From assembly GCA_041627895.1 (NCBI GenBank), contig JBFKQC010000009.1, forward strand, positions 8,968 through 72,967: a stretch of DNA of 64,000 nt. Direction: 5' to 3'. The stretch comes from JBFKQC01 sp041627895. GTDB taxonomy: Bacteria; Pseudomonadota; Alphaproteobacteria; Rhodobacterales; Rhodobacteraceae. This document shows, one piece after another, positions 57,496 through 64,000 of this stretch. Every line of letters starts with the position of its first letter. The first letter of the stretch is position 1. The position numbers were made by a program, and so were the translations under genes. The notes below the pieces were generated by a model that saw only the letters and a list, made by a program, of their open reading frames with translations, searched no databases and was not told the DNA's origin.

Positions 57496-58115
57496 GCCTC
57501 GACGGCTGGCTGGTCTTTGCGCTGTTCTGGGTGGTCTTCGTCACCACGCCGGGGCCGAACGCGGTGAACTGCATCGGCAACGGCATCGCCTTCGGGTTTC
57601 GCCGGTCGCTCTGGGGCGTGGCGGCGATCCTGACGCAGGCGACCGGCTTTCTCGTCCTGTCCGCCGCAGGCGTGACCGCGCTGATCGCCGCATCGCCCGC
57701 CGCCTTCGGCTGGGCAAGGCTTCTGGGCGCGGGCGTGCTGATCTGGCTCGGCATCCGGGGCTGGATCGCCGCAGGCCGGCCGGTCAGGACGGACGCGCAG
57801 GCCGCGAGCGGCATCTACTGGCGCGCGCTGGCGATCGCGACGTTCAACGTCAAGAGCGTCGCGGGCTACCTGGCGGCGTTCTCGCAGTTCGTGCAGCCGG
57901 ACGTGCCGATCTGGACCCAGATGCAGGTGATCCTGCCGACCGCGCTGGCGATCACGGCCGCAAGCTACATGAGCTATACCGCGCTTGGCGCCGGGCTTGG
58001 GCGGCTGGCACTGGGCGCGGTGCTGAACGCCTGGTTCCGTCGCGTCATGGCGCTTTGCTTCGTGGGATACGGCGTGGCGCTGGCCAGCGTCCCGGCGCCG
58101 GGATTCGGGAGGTGA
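57492..58115 (+). CDS. LysE-family amino-acid exporter
   Basis: Inner-membrane protein of 207 residues with about six hydrophobic helices and the N-terminal family signature VTTPGPNAVNCIGNGIAFGFRRSLWGVA. It may export a small amino acid or derivative such as homoserine lactone. Its start overlaps the methionine-sulfoxide-reductase-like gene (ATGA), hinting at related amino-acid metabolism, and its stop lies 2 bases before the GFA gene. Confidence 0.9.
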   Translation: MSLDGWLVFALFWVVFVTTPGPNAVNCIGNGIAFGFRRSLWGVAAILTQATGFLVLSAAGVTALIAASPAAFGWARLLGAGVLIWLGIRGWIAAGRPVRTDAQAASGIYWRALAIATFNVKSVAGYLAAFSQFVQPDVPIWTQMQVILPTALAITAASYMSYTALGAGLGRLALGAVLNAWFRRVMALCFVGYGVALASVPAPGFGR

Positions 58116-58117
58116 GG

Positions 58118-58495
58118 ATGGTTCGCGGATCGTGCCTGTGCGGGGCGGTGGCGTTCGAGGCGGCGGGCGATCTGCCCGCGCCGACCGCCTGCCATTGCAG
58201 CCAGTGCCGCAGGCAGTCGGGGCATTACTGGGCGTCCACGGACGTGCCGCGCGACCGGGTGCGGATCACCCGCGACGACGGGCTCGCCTGGTTCCGGTCG
58301 TCCGCAAAGGTGCGGCGCGGGTTCTGCAAGGGCTGCGGGTCGTTCCTGTTCTGGGACGCCGAGACGCAGCCGACCATCGCCGTGTCCATGGGCGCGCTGG
58401 ACGCGCCGACCGGAACCCGGCTGTCCAGGCACATCTTCACCGCCGACAAGGGCGATTATTACGAGATCGGCGACGACGGGCTGCCCCGGGAATGA
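58118..58495 (+). CDS. GFA-family (glutathione-dependent formaldehyde-activating-like) zinc protein
   Basis: Protein of 125 residues with the two zinc sites of the family: CLCG (Cys6, Cys8), TACHCSQCR (Cys25, Cys27, Cys30) and FCKGCGSFLFW. Despite the name, most members have no proven formaldehyde activity. GGAGGTGAGG lies just before ATG 58118, and a GTG two codons earlier overlaps the LysE stop. Its stop overlaps the start of the pseudouridine synthase gene (ATGA). Confidence 0.92.
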   Translation: MVRGSCLCGAVAFEAAGDLPAPTACHCSQCRRQSGHYWASTDVPRDRVRITRDDGLAWFRSSAKVRRGFCKGCGSFLFWDAETQPTIAVSMGALDAPTGTRLSRHIFTADKGDYYEIGDDGLPRE

Positions 58496-59139
58496 GCGAC
58501 GACTACCGTCCGCCCGACACGCCGCTTGCCGTGATCCACGAGGATCACGAATTGCTGGCGGTCGACAAGCCCTCGGGGCTTCTCAGCGTGCCGGGGCGGG
58601 GCGCGCATCTGGCCGATTGCCTTCTGGCGCGGGTGCAGGCGGTGTTTCCGCAGGCGCTGCTGGTGCACCGGCTGGACCGCGACACGTCGGGTGTCATGGT
58701 CTTTGCGCTGACCCCGCAGGCGCAGCGCCATCTCGGGCTGCAATTCGAGCGGCGCCACGTGAAGAAGACCTACGTCGCGCGCGTCTGGGGCCGGCTGGAG
58801 CCGAGGACCGGCACGGTCGACCTGCCGCTGGTCGTCGACTGGCCGAACCGGCCGTTGCAGAAGGTCGACCACGACACCGGACGGCCCGCCCGGACCGACT
58901 GGCGCGTGCTGCGCCACGAGGACGGCACGACGCGGGTGCGGCTGATGCCGCTGACCGGGCGGTCGCATCAGCTCAGGGTGCACATGAAGGAGATCGGCCA
59001 CCCGATCTGCGGCGACCCGTTCTATGCGACCGGCCCCGCGCGCGAATTCCCCAGGCTGATGCTGCACGCCGAAAGCCTGCGGCTGCGCCACCCCGACGGC
59101 GGCGCGGGCGTCACGCTCAAGGCGGCCGTGCCGTTCTGA
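58492..59139 (+). CDS. RluA-family pseudouridine synthase
   Basis: Protein of 215 residues that isomerises uridines in rRNA or tRNA. The catalytic motif HRLDRDTSG contains the active Asp; ELLAVDKPSGLLSVPG precedes it and PLTGRSHQLRVHM follows. No S4 domain is present at the N-terminus, which suits RluA-type rather than RluC/D. It is the last gene of the coupled set beginning at 57043. Confidence 0.93.
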   Translation: MSDDYRPPDTPLAVIHEDHELLAVDKPSGLLSVPGRGAHLADCLLARVQAVFPQALLVHRLDRDTSGVMVFALTPQAQRHLGLQFERRHVKKTYVARVWGRLEPRTGTVDLPLVVDWPNRPLQKVDHDTGRPARTDWRVLRHEDGTTRVRLMPLTGRSHQLRVHMKEIGHPICGDPFYATGPAREFPRLMLHAESLRLRHPDGGAGVTLKAAVPF

Positions 59140-59246
59140 ACCTGGGGCAGGGGGGGCGAGCGGACCGGACTGCGATCCACCGGGCACGAGTACCAGTTCC
59201 GGCATTTTGCCTTGCACTTTGACCCGGGCGCCCCGAGTGTCGTGAC

Positions 59247-60515
59247 ATGATCGACCCCGCCGACAAGGCCCTGCTGACGCAGCTCTTCCACGCTGCCGTG
59301 CGTGCCGCCGATCCGAAGGCCGCGCTGGCGCCGCGTCTGCCCGCCCGGCCGAAGGGCCGGACGGTCGTGATCGGCTGCGGCAAGGGCGCGGCGCAGATGG
59401 CCGCCGCGTTCGAGGAGCTTTGGGGCGACCCGGTCGAAGGTGTTGTCGTCACGCGCTACGGCTATGGCGCGCCCTGCCGCAACGTGCGCGTGCTGGAGGC
59501 CGCGCATCCGGTGCCGGACGAGGCCGGCATCGCCGCCGCGGCGGCGCTTTTCCGGGCGGTCGAGGGGCTTTCGGCGGACGACCTGGTGGTCGCGCTGATC
59601 TGCGGCGGCGGCTCGGCGCTGCTGCCGGCGCCGCCCGAGGGGCTGACGCTGGAGGACGAGGCCGCGCTGAACGCCGCGCTTCTGGCCTCGGGTGCGCCGA
59701 TCTCGGCAATGAACGCGATCCGCAAGCAGGTCAGCCGGATCAAGGGCGGGCGGCTTGCCGCCGCGGCACATCCGGCGCGGGTGGTCAGCCTGATCGTCTC
59801 GGACGTTCCCGGCGACGAACCGGCACAGGTCGCCTCGGGTCCCACGGTGCCCGACGCGGTGGGCCGGGCCGAGGCGATGGCCCATGTCGAAGCCTACCGG
59901 ATCGCGCTGCCGCCGCGGATCGCCGCGCATCTCGCCGACAGTGCCGAGGATGCGCCGCTGCCCGGCGACCCGCGCCTTCGGGCCAACGAGGTATACGTGA
60001 TCGCCTCGGCGCGGCTGTCGCTGGAGGCCGCGGCCAGGGCCGCCGAGGAAGCGGGCATTCCCGCGGCGATCCTGTCGGACGCGGTCGAGGGCGAGGCCAA
60101 GGAGGTCGCCAAGGTACATGGCTCGATTGCCGCCGAGGTGCGCCGCCGCGACCGGCCCTTCGCGGCGCCCGTGGTGCTGTTGTCGGGCGGCGAGACCACC
60201 GTGACGATCGCCGGGCCCGGCGGCAGGGGCGGGCGCAACACCGAGTTCCTGCTGTCGCTCGCCCGTGTCCTGGAGGGGACCGAGGGCATGACGGCGATGG
60301 CCGCCGACACCGACGGGATCGACGGGTCCGAGGACAACGCGGGCGCCTTCGCCGACGGCACGACGGCGACGCGGCTGCGCGCGCTTGGCCGCGACCCGGC
60401 GGTGATGCTGGCGCGGCACGACGCCTGGACGGCGTTCGATGCGCTGGGCGATCTGTTCGTGCCCGGGCCGACCGGGACCAACGTCAACGACTTCCGCGCG
60501 ATCCTGATCCGCTGA
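59247..60515 (+). CDS. Glycerate 2-kinase (DUF4147/TtuD family)
   Basis: Enzyme of 422 residues. Family motifs are VVIGCGKGAAQMA, the MOFRL-type C-terminal domain (about 290-420, VVLLSGGETTVTIAG, GGRNTEFLLSLA, DTDGIDGSEDNAGAF) and ALICGGGSALLPAP near residue 120. Members phosphorylate D-glycerate at O-2; old annotations call them hydroxypyruvate reductase. It is convergent with glpD, fitting a small glycerol/glycerate module. Confidence 0.92.
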   Translation: MIDPADKALLTQLFHAAVRAADPKAALAPRLPARPKGRTVVIGCGKGAAQMAAAFEELWGDPVEGVVVTRYGYGAPCRNVRVLEAAHPVPDEAGIAAAAALFRAVEGLSADDLVVALICGGGSALLPAPPEGLTLEDEAALNAALLASGAPISAMNAIRKQVSRIKGGRLAAAAHPARVVSLIVSDVPGDEPAQVASGPTVPDAVGRAEAMAHVEAYRIALPPRIAAHLADSAEDAPLPGDPRLRANEVYVIASARLSLEAAARAAEEAGIPAAILSDAVEGEAKEVAKVHGSIAAEVRRRDRPFAAPVVLLSGGETTVTIAGPGGRGGRNTEFLLSLARVLEGTEGMTAMAADTDGIDGSEDNAGAFADGTTATRLRALGRDPAVMLARHDAWTAFDALGDLFVPGPTGTNVNDFRAILIR

Positions 60516-60523
60516 GCGGCGGG

Positions 60524-62116
60524 TCAGGCGGCCGCGGCCTGCCGCGCGGCCAGGTAGCCCGCAACCCGGGCGGTCTGTGCCTCGTCCAGCCGCAGACCCA
60601 GCTTGGTGCGGCGCCAGAGAAAGTCGTCGGCCGTCTGCACCCATTCGCGGTCCATCGCCCAGTCGAGTTCGCGCGCGGTGATCGTCGCGCCGAAATCCTC
60701 GCCGAGGTCCGCGGCGGTGTTCGCCCCCGCCAGCAGGTCCGCGGCCTCGGTGCCGTAGGCGCGCACCAGCCGGCGCGCCCAGCGGTCGTCGAGGAAGGGG
60801 TGTGCGGCGCGCAGACGGGCGATCAGGTCCGTGACGCCGTCAACCGGGAAATCGCCGCCCGGCAGCGGCACGCCCGCGGTCCAGGGGCCGGGCGTGCCGG
60901 GAAAGAACGGCGCGATCTTCGACAGCGCCGCCTCGGCAAGCCGGCGATAGGTGGTGATCTTGCCGCCGAATACGTTCAGAAGCGGCGCGCCGCCCGCATC
61001 GTCGATCTTGAGCACGTAGTCGCGGGTCGCCGCGGTGGCCGATTTCGCGCCGTCGTCGTAAAGCGGGCGCACGCCGGAATAGGTCCAGACCACGTCTTGT
61101 TCGGTGACGGGCGTGCGGAAATACTGCGAGGCGAAGTCCAGCAGGTAGTCGCGTTCCGCGGGCGTGCAGACCGGCCGGTTCGACGGATCGTCATGCTCGC
61201 TGTCGGTGGTGCCGATCAGGGTGAAGTCCCCTTCGTAGGGGATCGCGAAGATGATCCGGCCGTCGGTGCCCTGGAAGAAATAACACTTGTCGTGGTCATA
61301 GAGCCGCCGGGTCACGATATGGCTGCCGCGCACCAGCCGCACGCCTTCGCGGCTGTTCGAGTGCACGGTGTTGCGGAGGATGTCGCCGACCCAGGGTCCG
61401 CCGGCGTTGACCAGCATTTTCGCGGTCAGCGCGGTTTGCGCGCCGTCGGCGTCGAGCGTGATCCGCCAGAGCCCGCCCGCGCGTTCCGCCGAGACGACAC
61501 GGGTGCGGGTCATGACCCGGGCGCCGCGCGCCGCCGCGTCGCGGGCATTCAGCACGACGAGGCGCGAATCCTCGACCCAGCAGTCGGAATACTCGTAGGC
61601 CTTCCGGAACTTGCCCTGAAGCGGCGCGCCCTCGGGGGAGTCGGCGAGGTCGAGCGTCGTGGTGCCGGGCAGGATCTTCCGCCCGCCGAGATTGTCGTAC
61701 ATGAACAGTCCGAGCCGGATCAGCCAGGCCGGGCGGCGGCCCTTCATCCAGGGCATGACCAGGCCGAGCAGCCGCGACGTGGGCGTTTCGGTCTCGAACC
61801 GCATGTCGCGGTGATAGGGCAGCACGAAGCGCATCGGCCACGAAATGTGCGGCATGGCACGCAAGAGAACCTCGCGTTCCTTCAGCGCCTCGCGCACCAG
61901 GCGGAACTCGAGATATTCCAGGTACCTGAGCCCGCCGTGGAAAAGCTTGGTCGATGCGCTGGAGGTGGCCGAGGCGAGGTCGTTCATCTCGGCCAGCGCC
62001 ACGGAAAGGCCGCGGCCCGCGGCGTCGCGGGCGATGCCGCAGCCGTTGATGCCGCCACCGATGATGAAGAGGTCATAGGGCGCGCCGGCGTCAGGCGCTG
62101 CGGAGCGGTCGGTCAT
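60524..62116 (-). CDS. glpD: Glycerol-3-phosphate dehydrogenase (FAD-dependent)
   Basis: Membrane-associated flavoenzyme of 530 residues that oxidises glycerol 3-phosphate to dihydroxyacetone phosphate and passes electrons to ubiquinone. FAD loop LFIIGGGINGCGIARDAAGRG and the following SSASTKLFHGGLRYLEY segment are diagnostic. Its start overlaps the 3' end of the DeoR-family gene by 26 bases, so both are one operon. Confidence 0.95.
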   Translation of the reverse strand: MTDRSAAPDAGAPYDLFIIGGGINGCGIARDAAGRGLSVALAEMNDLASATSSASTKLFHGGLRYLEYLEFRLVREALKEREVLLRAMPHISWPMRFVLPYHRDMRFETETPTSRLLGLVMPWMKGRRPAWLIRLGLFMYDNLGGRKILPGTTTLDLADSPEGAPLQGKFRKAYEYSDCWVEDSRLVVLNARDAAARGARVMTRTRVVSAERAGGLWRITLDADGAQTALTAKMLVNAGGPWVGDILRNTVHSNSREGVRLVRGSHIVTRRLYDHDKCYFFQGTDGRIIFAIPYEGDFTLIGTTDSEHDDPSNRPVCTPAERDYLLDFASQYFRTPVTEQDVVWTYSGVRPLYDDGAKSATAATRDYVLKIDDAGGAPLLNVFGGKITTYRRLAEAALSKIAPFFPGTPGPWTAGVPLPGGDFPVDGVTDLIARLRAAHPFLDDRWARRLVRAYGTEAADLLAGANTAADLGEDFGATITARELDWAMDREWVQTADDFLWRRTKLGLRLDEAQTARVAGYLAARQAAAA

Positions 62117-62882
62117 GGGCGTCGTCCAGGGTCAGGATTTCGGTCTGCCCGCGCCGCGCGGCGTCGCGGAACTCGGCGGGCGGCGGGCGGTCGGTGACGA
62201 GATAGTCGAGATCGGCGATGTCGCAGATCCGGACCGGCGCGTTGCGTTCGAACTTGGTGTGATCGCAGACCAGGATCCGGGTGCGCGCGTTCCTCAGGAT
62301 CGCACGGGCGACCGACACCTCGCGTGCGTCGAAATCCAGCACCGCGCCGTCCGCGTCGAGCGAGGAGGCGCCGATCACCGCGACGTCGACCTTGTAGCGC
62401 GAGATGAACTCGACGGCGTCCTCGCCGACGATGGCGCCGTCCGATTGCCGGACCGAGCCGCCGACGAGGATCAATTCGGCCGCCCGGCTGCCGGTCAGGA
62501 TGTTGATGATGTTGACGTTGTTCGACAGCACCACCAGCCCGGCATGGCCGGTCAGCGCATGGGCCACCTGCTCGGTCGAGGTGCCGATGTTCAGCATGAC
62601 CGAGCAATGCTCGGGGATCAGCGCGGCGGCCAGCCGCCCCATCGCCGCCTTTTCCGCATGCATCAGGCGGCGGCGCTCGGCATAGGCGCGGTTCGATACC
62701 GTCTCGACCCGGCGCGCGCCGCCATGGGTGCGCTCGACCAGCCCTCGGTCGGCGAGCGCGCGCAGATCGGTGCGGATCGTTTGGGCGCTGACCGCGAAGG
62801 CGCTGGCGAGCGCGTCGACGTCGATCGACTCCTGCCCGCGCAGGAGATCGAGGATCGCGTGCCGCCTGTCCGTCGCCGCCAT
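62091..62882 (-). CDS. glpR: DeoR/GlpR-family transcriptional regulator
   Basis: Regulator of 263 residues. The DeoR winged helix (RHAILDLLRGQESIDVDALASAF ... SAQTIRTDLRALADRGLVERTHGGA) is followed by the sugar-phosphate-binding domain (MLNIGTSTEQVAHAL, ILVGGSVRQSDGAIVG, DVAVIGASSLDADGAVLDF). It probably represses glpD and itself in the absence of glycerol 3-phosphate. An AT-rich segment with TTTTCTCTATTTTTTCG lies before its start codon, a candidate operator. Confidence 0.9.
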   Translation of the reverse strand: MAATDRRHAILDLLRGQESIDVDALASAFAVSAQTIRTDLRALADRGLVERTHGGARRVETVSNRAYAERRRLMHAEKAAMGRLAAALIPEHCSVMLNIGTSTEQVAHALTGHAGLVVLSNNVNIINILTGSRAAELILVGGSVRQSDGAIVGEDAVEFISRYKVDVAVIGASSLDADGAVLDFDAREVSVARAILRNARTRILVCDHTKFERNAPVRICDIADLDYLVTDRPPPAEFRDAARRGQTEILTLDDAHDRPLRSA

Positions 62883-63085
62883 GAATCGGGTCCTTCGAAT
62901 GCTGTGCGGGATACTCGGTTTCGTGCGGGAACGCCAGTCAAGTTTTCTCTATTTTTTCGCATGCAGACAAAATGAAAGGATTTCCGGCTGTCGCCCGTGG
63001 CCGCGAATCCAGAGCGCCGAACCGGCCGTCGCCGCCTGTCGCGGCGCCCCGAGTCCCTCGTGCCGGACCGTCGGCGGCGCGCCGG

Positions 63086-63556
63086 TCAGTCTTGGACGAT
63101 ACGCGGTTCGATCTCGACCGGAAACGCCACCGAGCGGGCGATGTAGCAATAGCGGTGGATCTCGTGGTGGATCGCCTCGGCGGCCGCGACATCGCCGCCC
63201 GGACCGATCACGATTTCCGGGCGCAGCACCGCCCGCGTGAAGCGCCCGGCGCCGTTCGGCTCGGTCTCGCCGAAGCCCACGGGAGCATCGCGGTAGCTGG
63301 TGACGACGATGCCGGCAGCGCTGGCCAGGTGCAGGTACCAGAGCATGTGGCAGGCGGCGAGCGCCGACAGCAGCATGTCCTCGGGGTTCATCTTCGCCGG
63401 ATCGCCGCCGAGATGCGGATCGTTCGAGCAATGCACCGGCGCCTTGCCCGGAATCGCGATGTCCCAGGTGCGCCGGTATCCCTTGTAGGTCCGGGTGCCC
63501 TGGCCGGTATTCCCGGTCCAGACGATGTTCGAGGTGTATCGGTTCTCTGCGGCCAT
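63086..63556 (-). CDS. OsmC-family peroxidase-like protein
   Basis: Protein of 156 residues of the OsmC/Ohr superfamily. The two reactive cysteines are in ALAACHMLWYLH and HRYCYIARSVAF; PEDMLLSALAAC is the family's helix signature. These proteins reduce organic hydroperoxides with lipoamide. ATG 63556 fits the family start (NRYTSNIVWTGN). It is divergent from the peroxiredoxin gene, giving a small peroxide-defence pair. Confidence 0.92.
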   Translation of the reverse strand: MAAENRYTSNIVWTGNTGQGTRTYKGYRRTWDIAIPGKAPVHCSNDPHLGGDPAKMNPEDMLLSALAACHMLWYLHLASAAGIVVTSYRDAPVGFGETEPNGAGRFTRAVLRPEIVIGPGGDVAAAEAIHHEIHRYCYIARSVAFPVEIEPRIVQD

Positions 63557-63758
63557 GGCGCTGCGCCCCCTTCCGCGCGGAACGATGTTCGCTGCGGCCT
63601 GCCGGCGCAAGAGCGTTGTTGCGCCGGCCGGGTCCCGTCGGGGCGCGTGTTCCGTTCTCGGGCGGCGGGCATGCCGCAGACATCGCGGCCGCGCAAGATG
63701 TGCTATCATGGCTGCTGCCGCTGCGACGCGGCACCTTGCCAGAAAAGGAGGTTCCCCC

Positions 63759-64000
63759 ATGTCTCTGCGCATCAACGATACCGCCCCGGATTTCACCGCC
63801 GAGACCACCGAAGGGACGATCAAATTCCACGAGTGGATCGGCGACGGCTGGGCCGTGATGTTCTCGCATCCCAAGGATTTCACCCCGGTCTGCACGACCG
63901 AGTTGGGCTATATGGCCGGAGTCAGGAGCGAGTTCGACAAGCGCGACTGCAAGATCATCGGCATCAGCGTCGACCCGGTCGAAAGCCATGCCAAGTGGAA
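63759..64000 (+). CDS. 1-Cys peroxiredoxin (Prx6-like), cut by the window end
   Basis: First 80 residues of a peroxiredoxin. The peroxidatic Cys45 is in HPKDFTPVCTTELG; INDTAPDFTAETTEGTIKFHEWIGDGWA precedes it (written here only as a pointer to residues 5-32). The FTPVCTTELG form is typical of the 1-Cys Prx6 group. AAGGAGG lies 6 bases before the ATG. The gene continues past the right edge. Confidence 0.93.
   Translation, partial: MSLRINDTAPDFTAETTEGTIKFHEWIGDGWAVMFSHPKDFTPVCTTELGYMAGVRSEFDKRDCKIIGISVDPVESHAKW

Noticed and set aside
1..64000. tRNA, rRNA, CRISPR arrays, prophage or intact insertion sequences
   Set aside because: No cloverleaf, rRNA, repeat-spacer or transposase signatures were recognised on reading both strands; a tRNAscan or IS search could still find small items.

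Overview
The window is a high-GC (about two-thirds G+C by eye) chromosomal segment of an alphaproteobacterium, most likely order Rhodobacterales (Rhodobacteraceae/Paracoccaceae). This rests on the protein set (Rhodobacter-type porin, DUF3576 lipoprotein, a cob locus with CbiX and a CbiG-CobJ fusion, UbiK beside lgt, FtsK near lolA), the gene packing with ATGA/GTGA overlaps, and CtrA-like and FNR-like boxes. It is mostly core genome. I see no rRNA, tRNA, CRISPR array, prophage or intact insertion sequence.

1-12 kb is a cobalamin locus. On the minus strand lie a lytic transglycosylase, cobD, cobC and a DUF1636 cysteine protein. On the plus strand, after an atypical receiver protein and a minus-strand glutathionyl-hydroquinone reductase, comes cbiX-cobH-cobL-cobI-(cbiG-cobJ)-cobM, with 4- to 10-base overlaps at most junctions from cobH onward. 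No cobalamin riboswitch was recognised. A REP-like palindromic element occurs three times here, and a 23-codon mini-ORF links cobL to cobI.

12-31 kb carries housekeeping genes: patB-like lyase, def, trxB, a broken phoX, an Lrp regulator, a Hint-domain protein with a 48-residue partner, the overlapping lgt-midA-pgeF operon (minus), ubiK, then a lower-GC insert (small membrane protein and LuxR regulator) bounded by a decayed second piece of ubiK. These are followed by a GST, the leuS-lptE-holA operon (minus), a DUF3576 lipoprotein and a porin with a clear terminator.

31-45 kb: TPR-sulfotransferase, PLP-homeostasis protein, L,D-transpeptidase, an unknown Rossmann-like protein, ribA, an OmpR-type response regulator, a candidate small RNA between an FNR-like box and a strong terminator, an asparagine-synthase-like PP-loop protein of unknown role, xthA, four 11-bp tandem repeats ahead of a thioredoxin-TPR chaperone gene, a LON-domain protein, Trm112, a UbiH-type hydroxylase, an amidase and a DapC-like aminotransferase.

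45-64 kb: ftsK, a radical SAM protein of unknown role behind a 16-bp perfect palindrome, lolA, a lipoprotein transglycosylase, hspQ, rhodanese, gamma-glutamyltransferase, an anti-sigma/anti-anti-sigma pair, thiolase, a tightly coupled set (methionine-sulfoxide-reductase-like GAF protein, LysE exporter, GFA protein, RluA-type pseudouridine synthase), a glycerate/glycerol module (glycerate 2-kinase, glpD, DeoR regulator), an OsmC protein and the start of a 1-Cys peroxiredoxin cut by the window end.

No single unmistakable new system is present. The observations I would follow first are the candidate FNR-linked sRNA (about 36772-36853), the 11-bp repeat array (39315-39358), the ubiK-flanked insert (22356-24656), the PP-loop protein (36852-38345) and the radical SAM gene with its palindrome (48459-50358).
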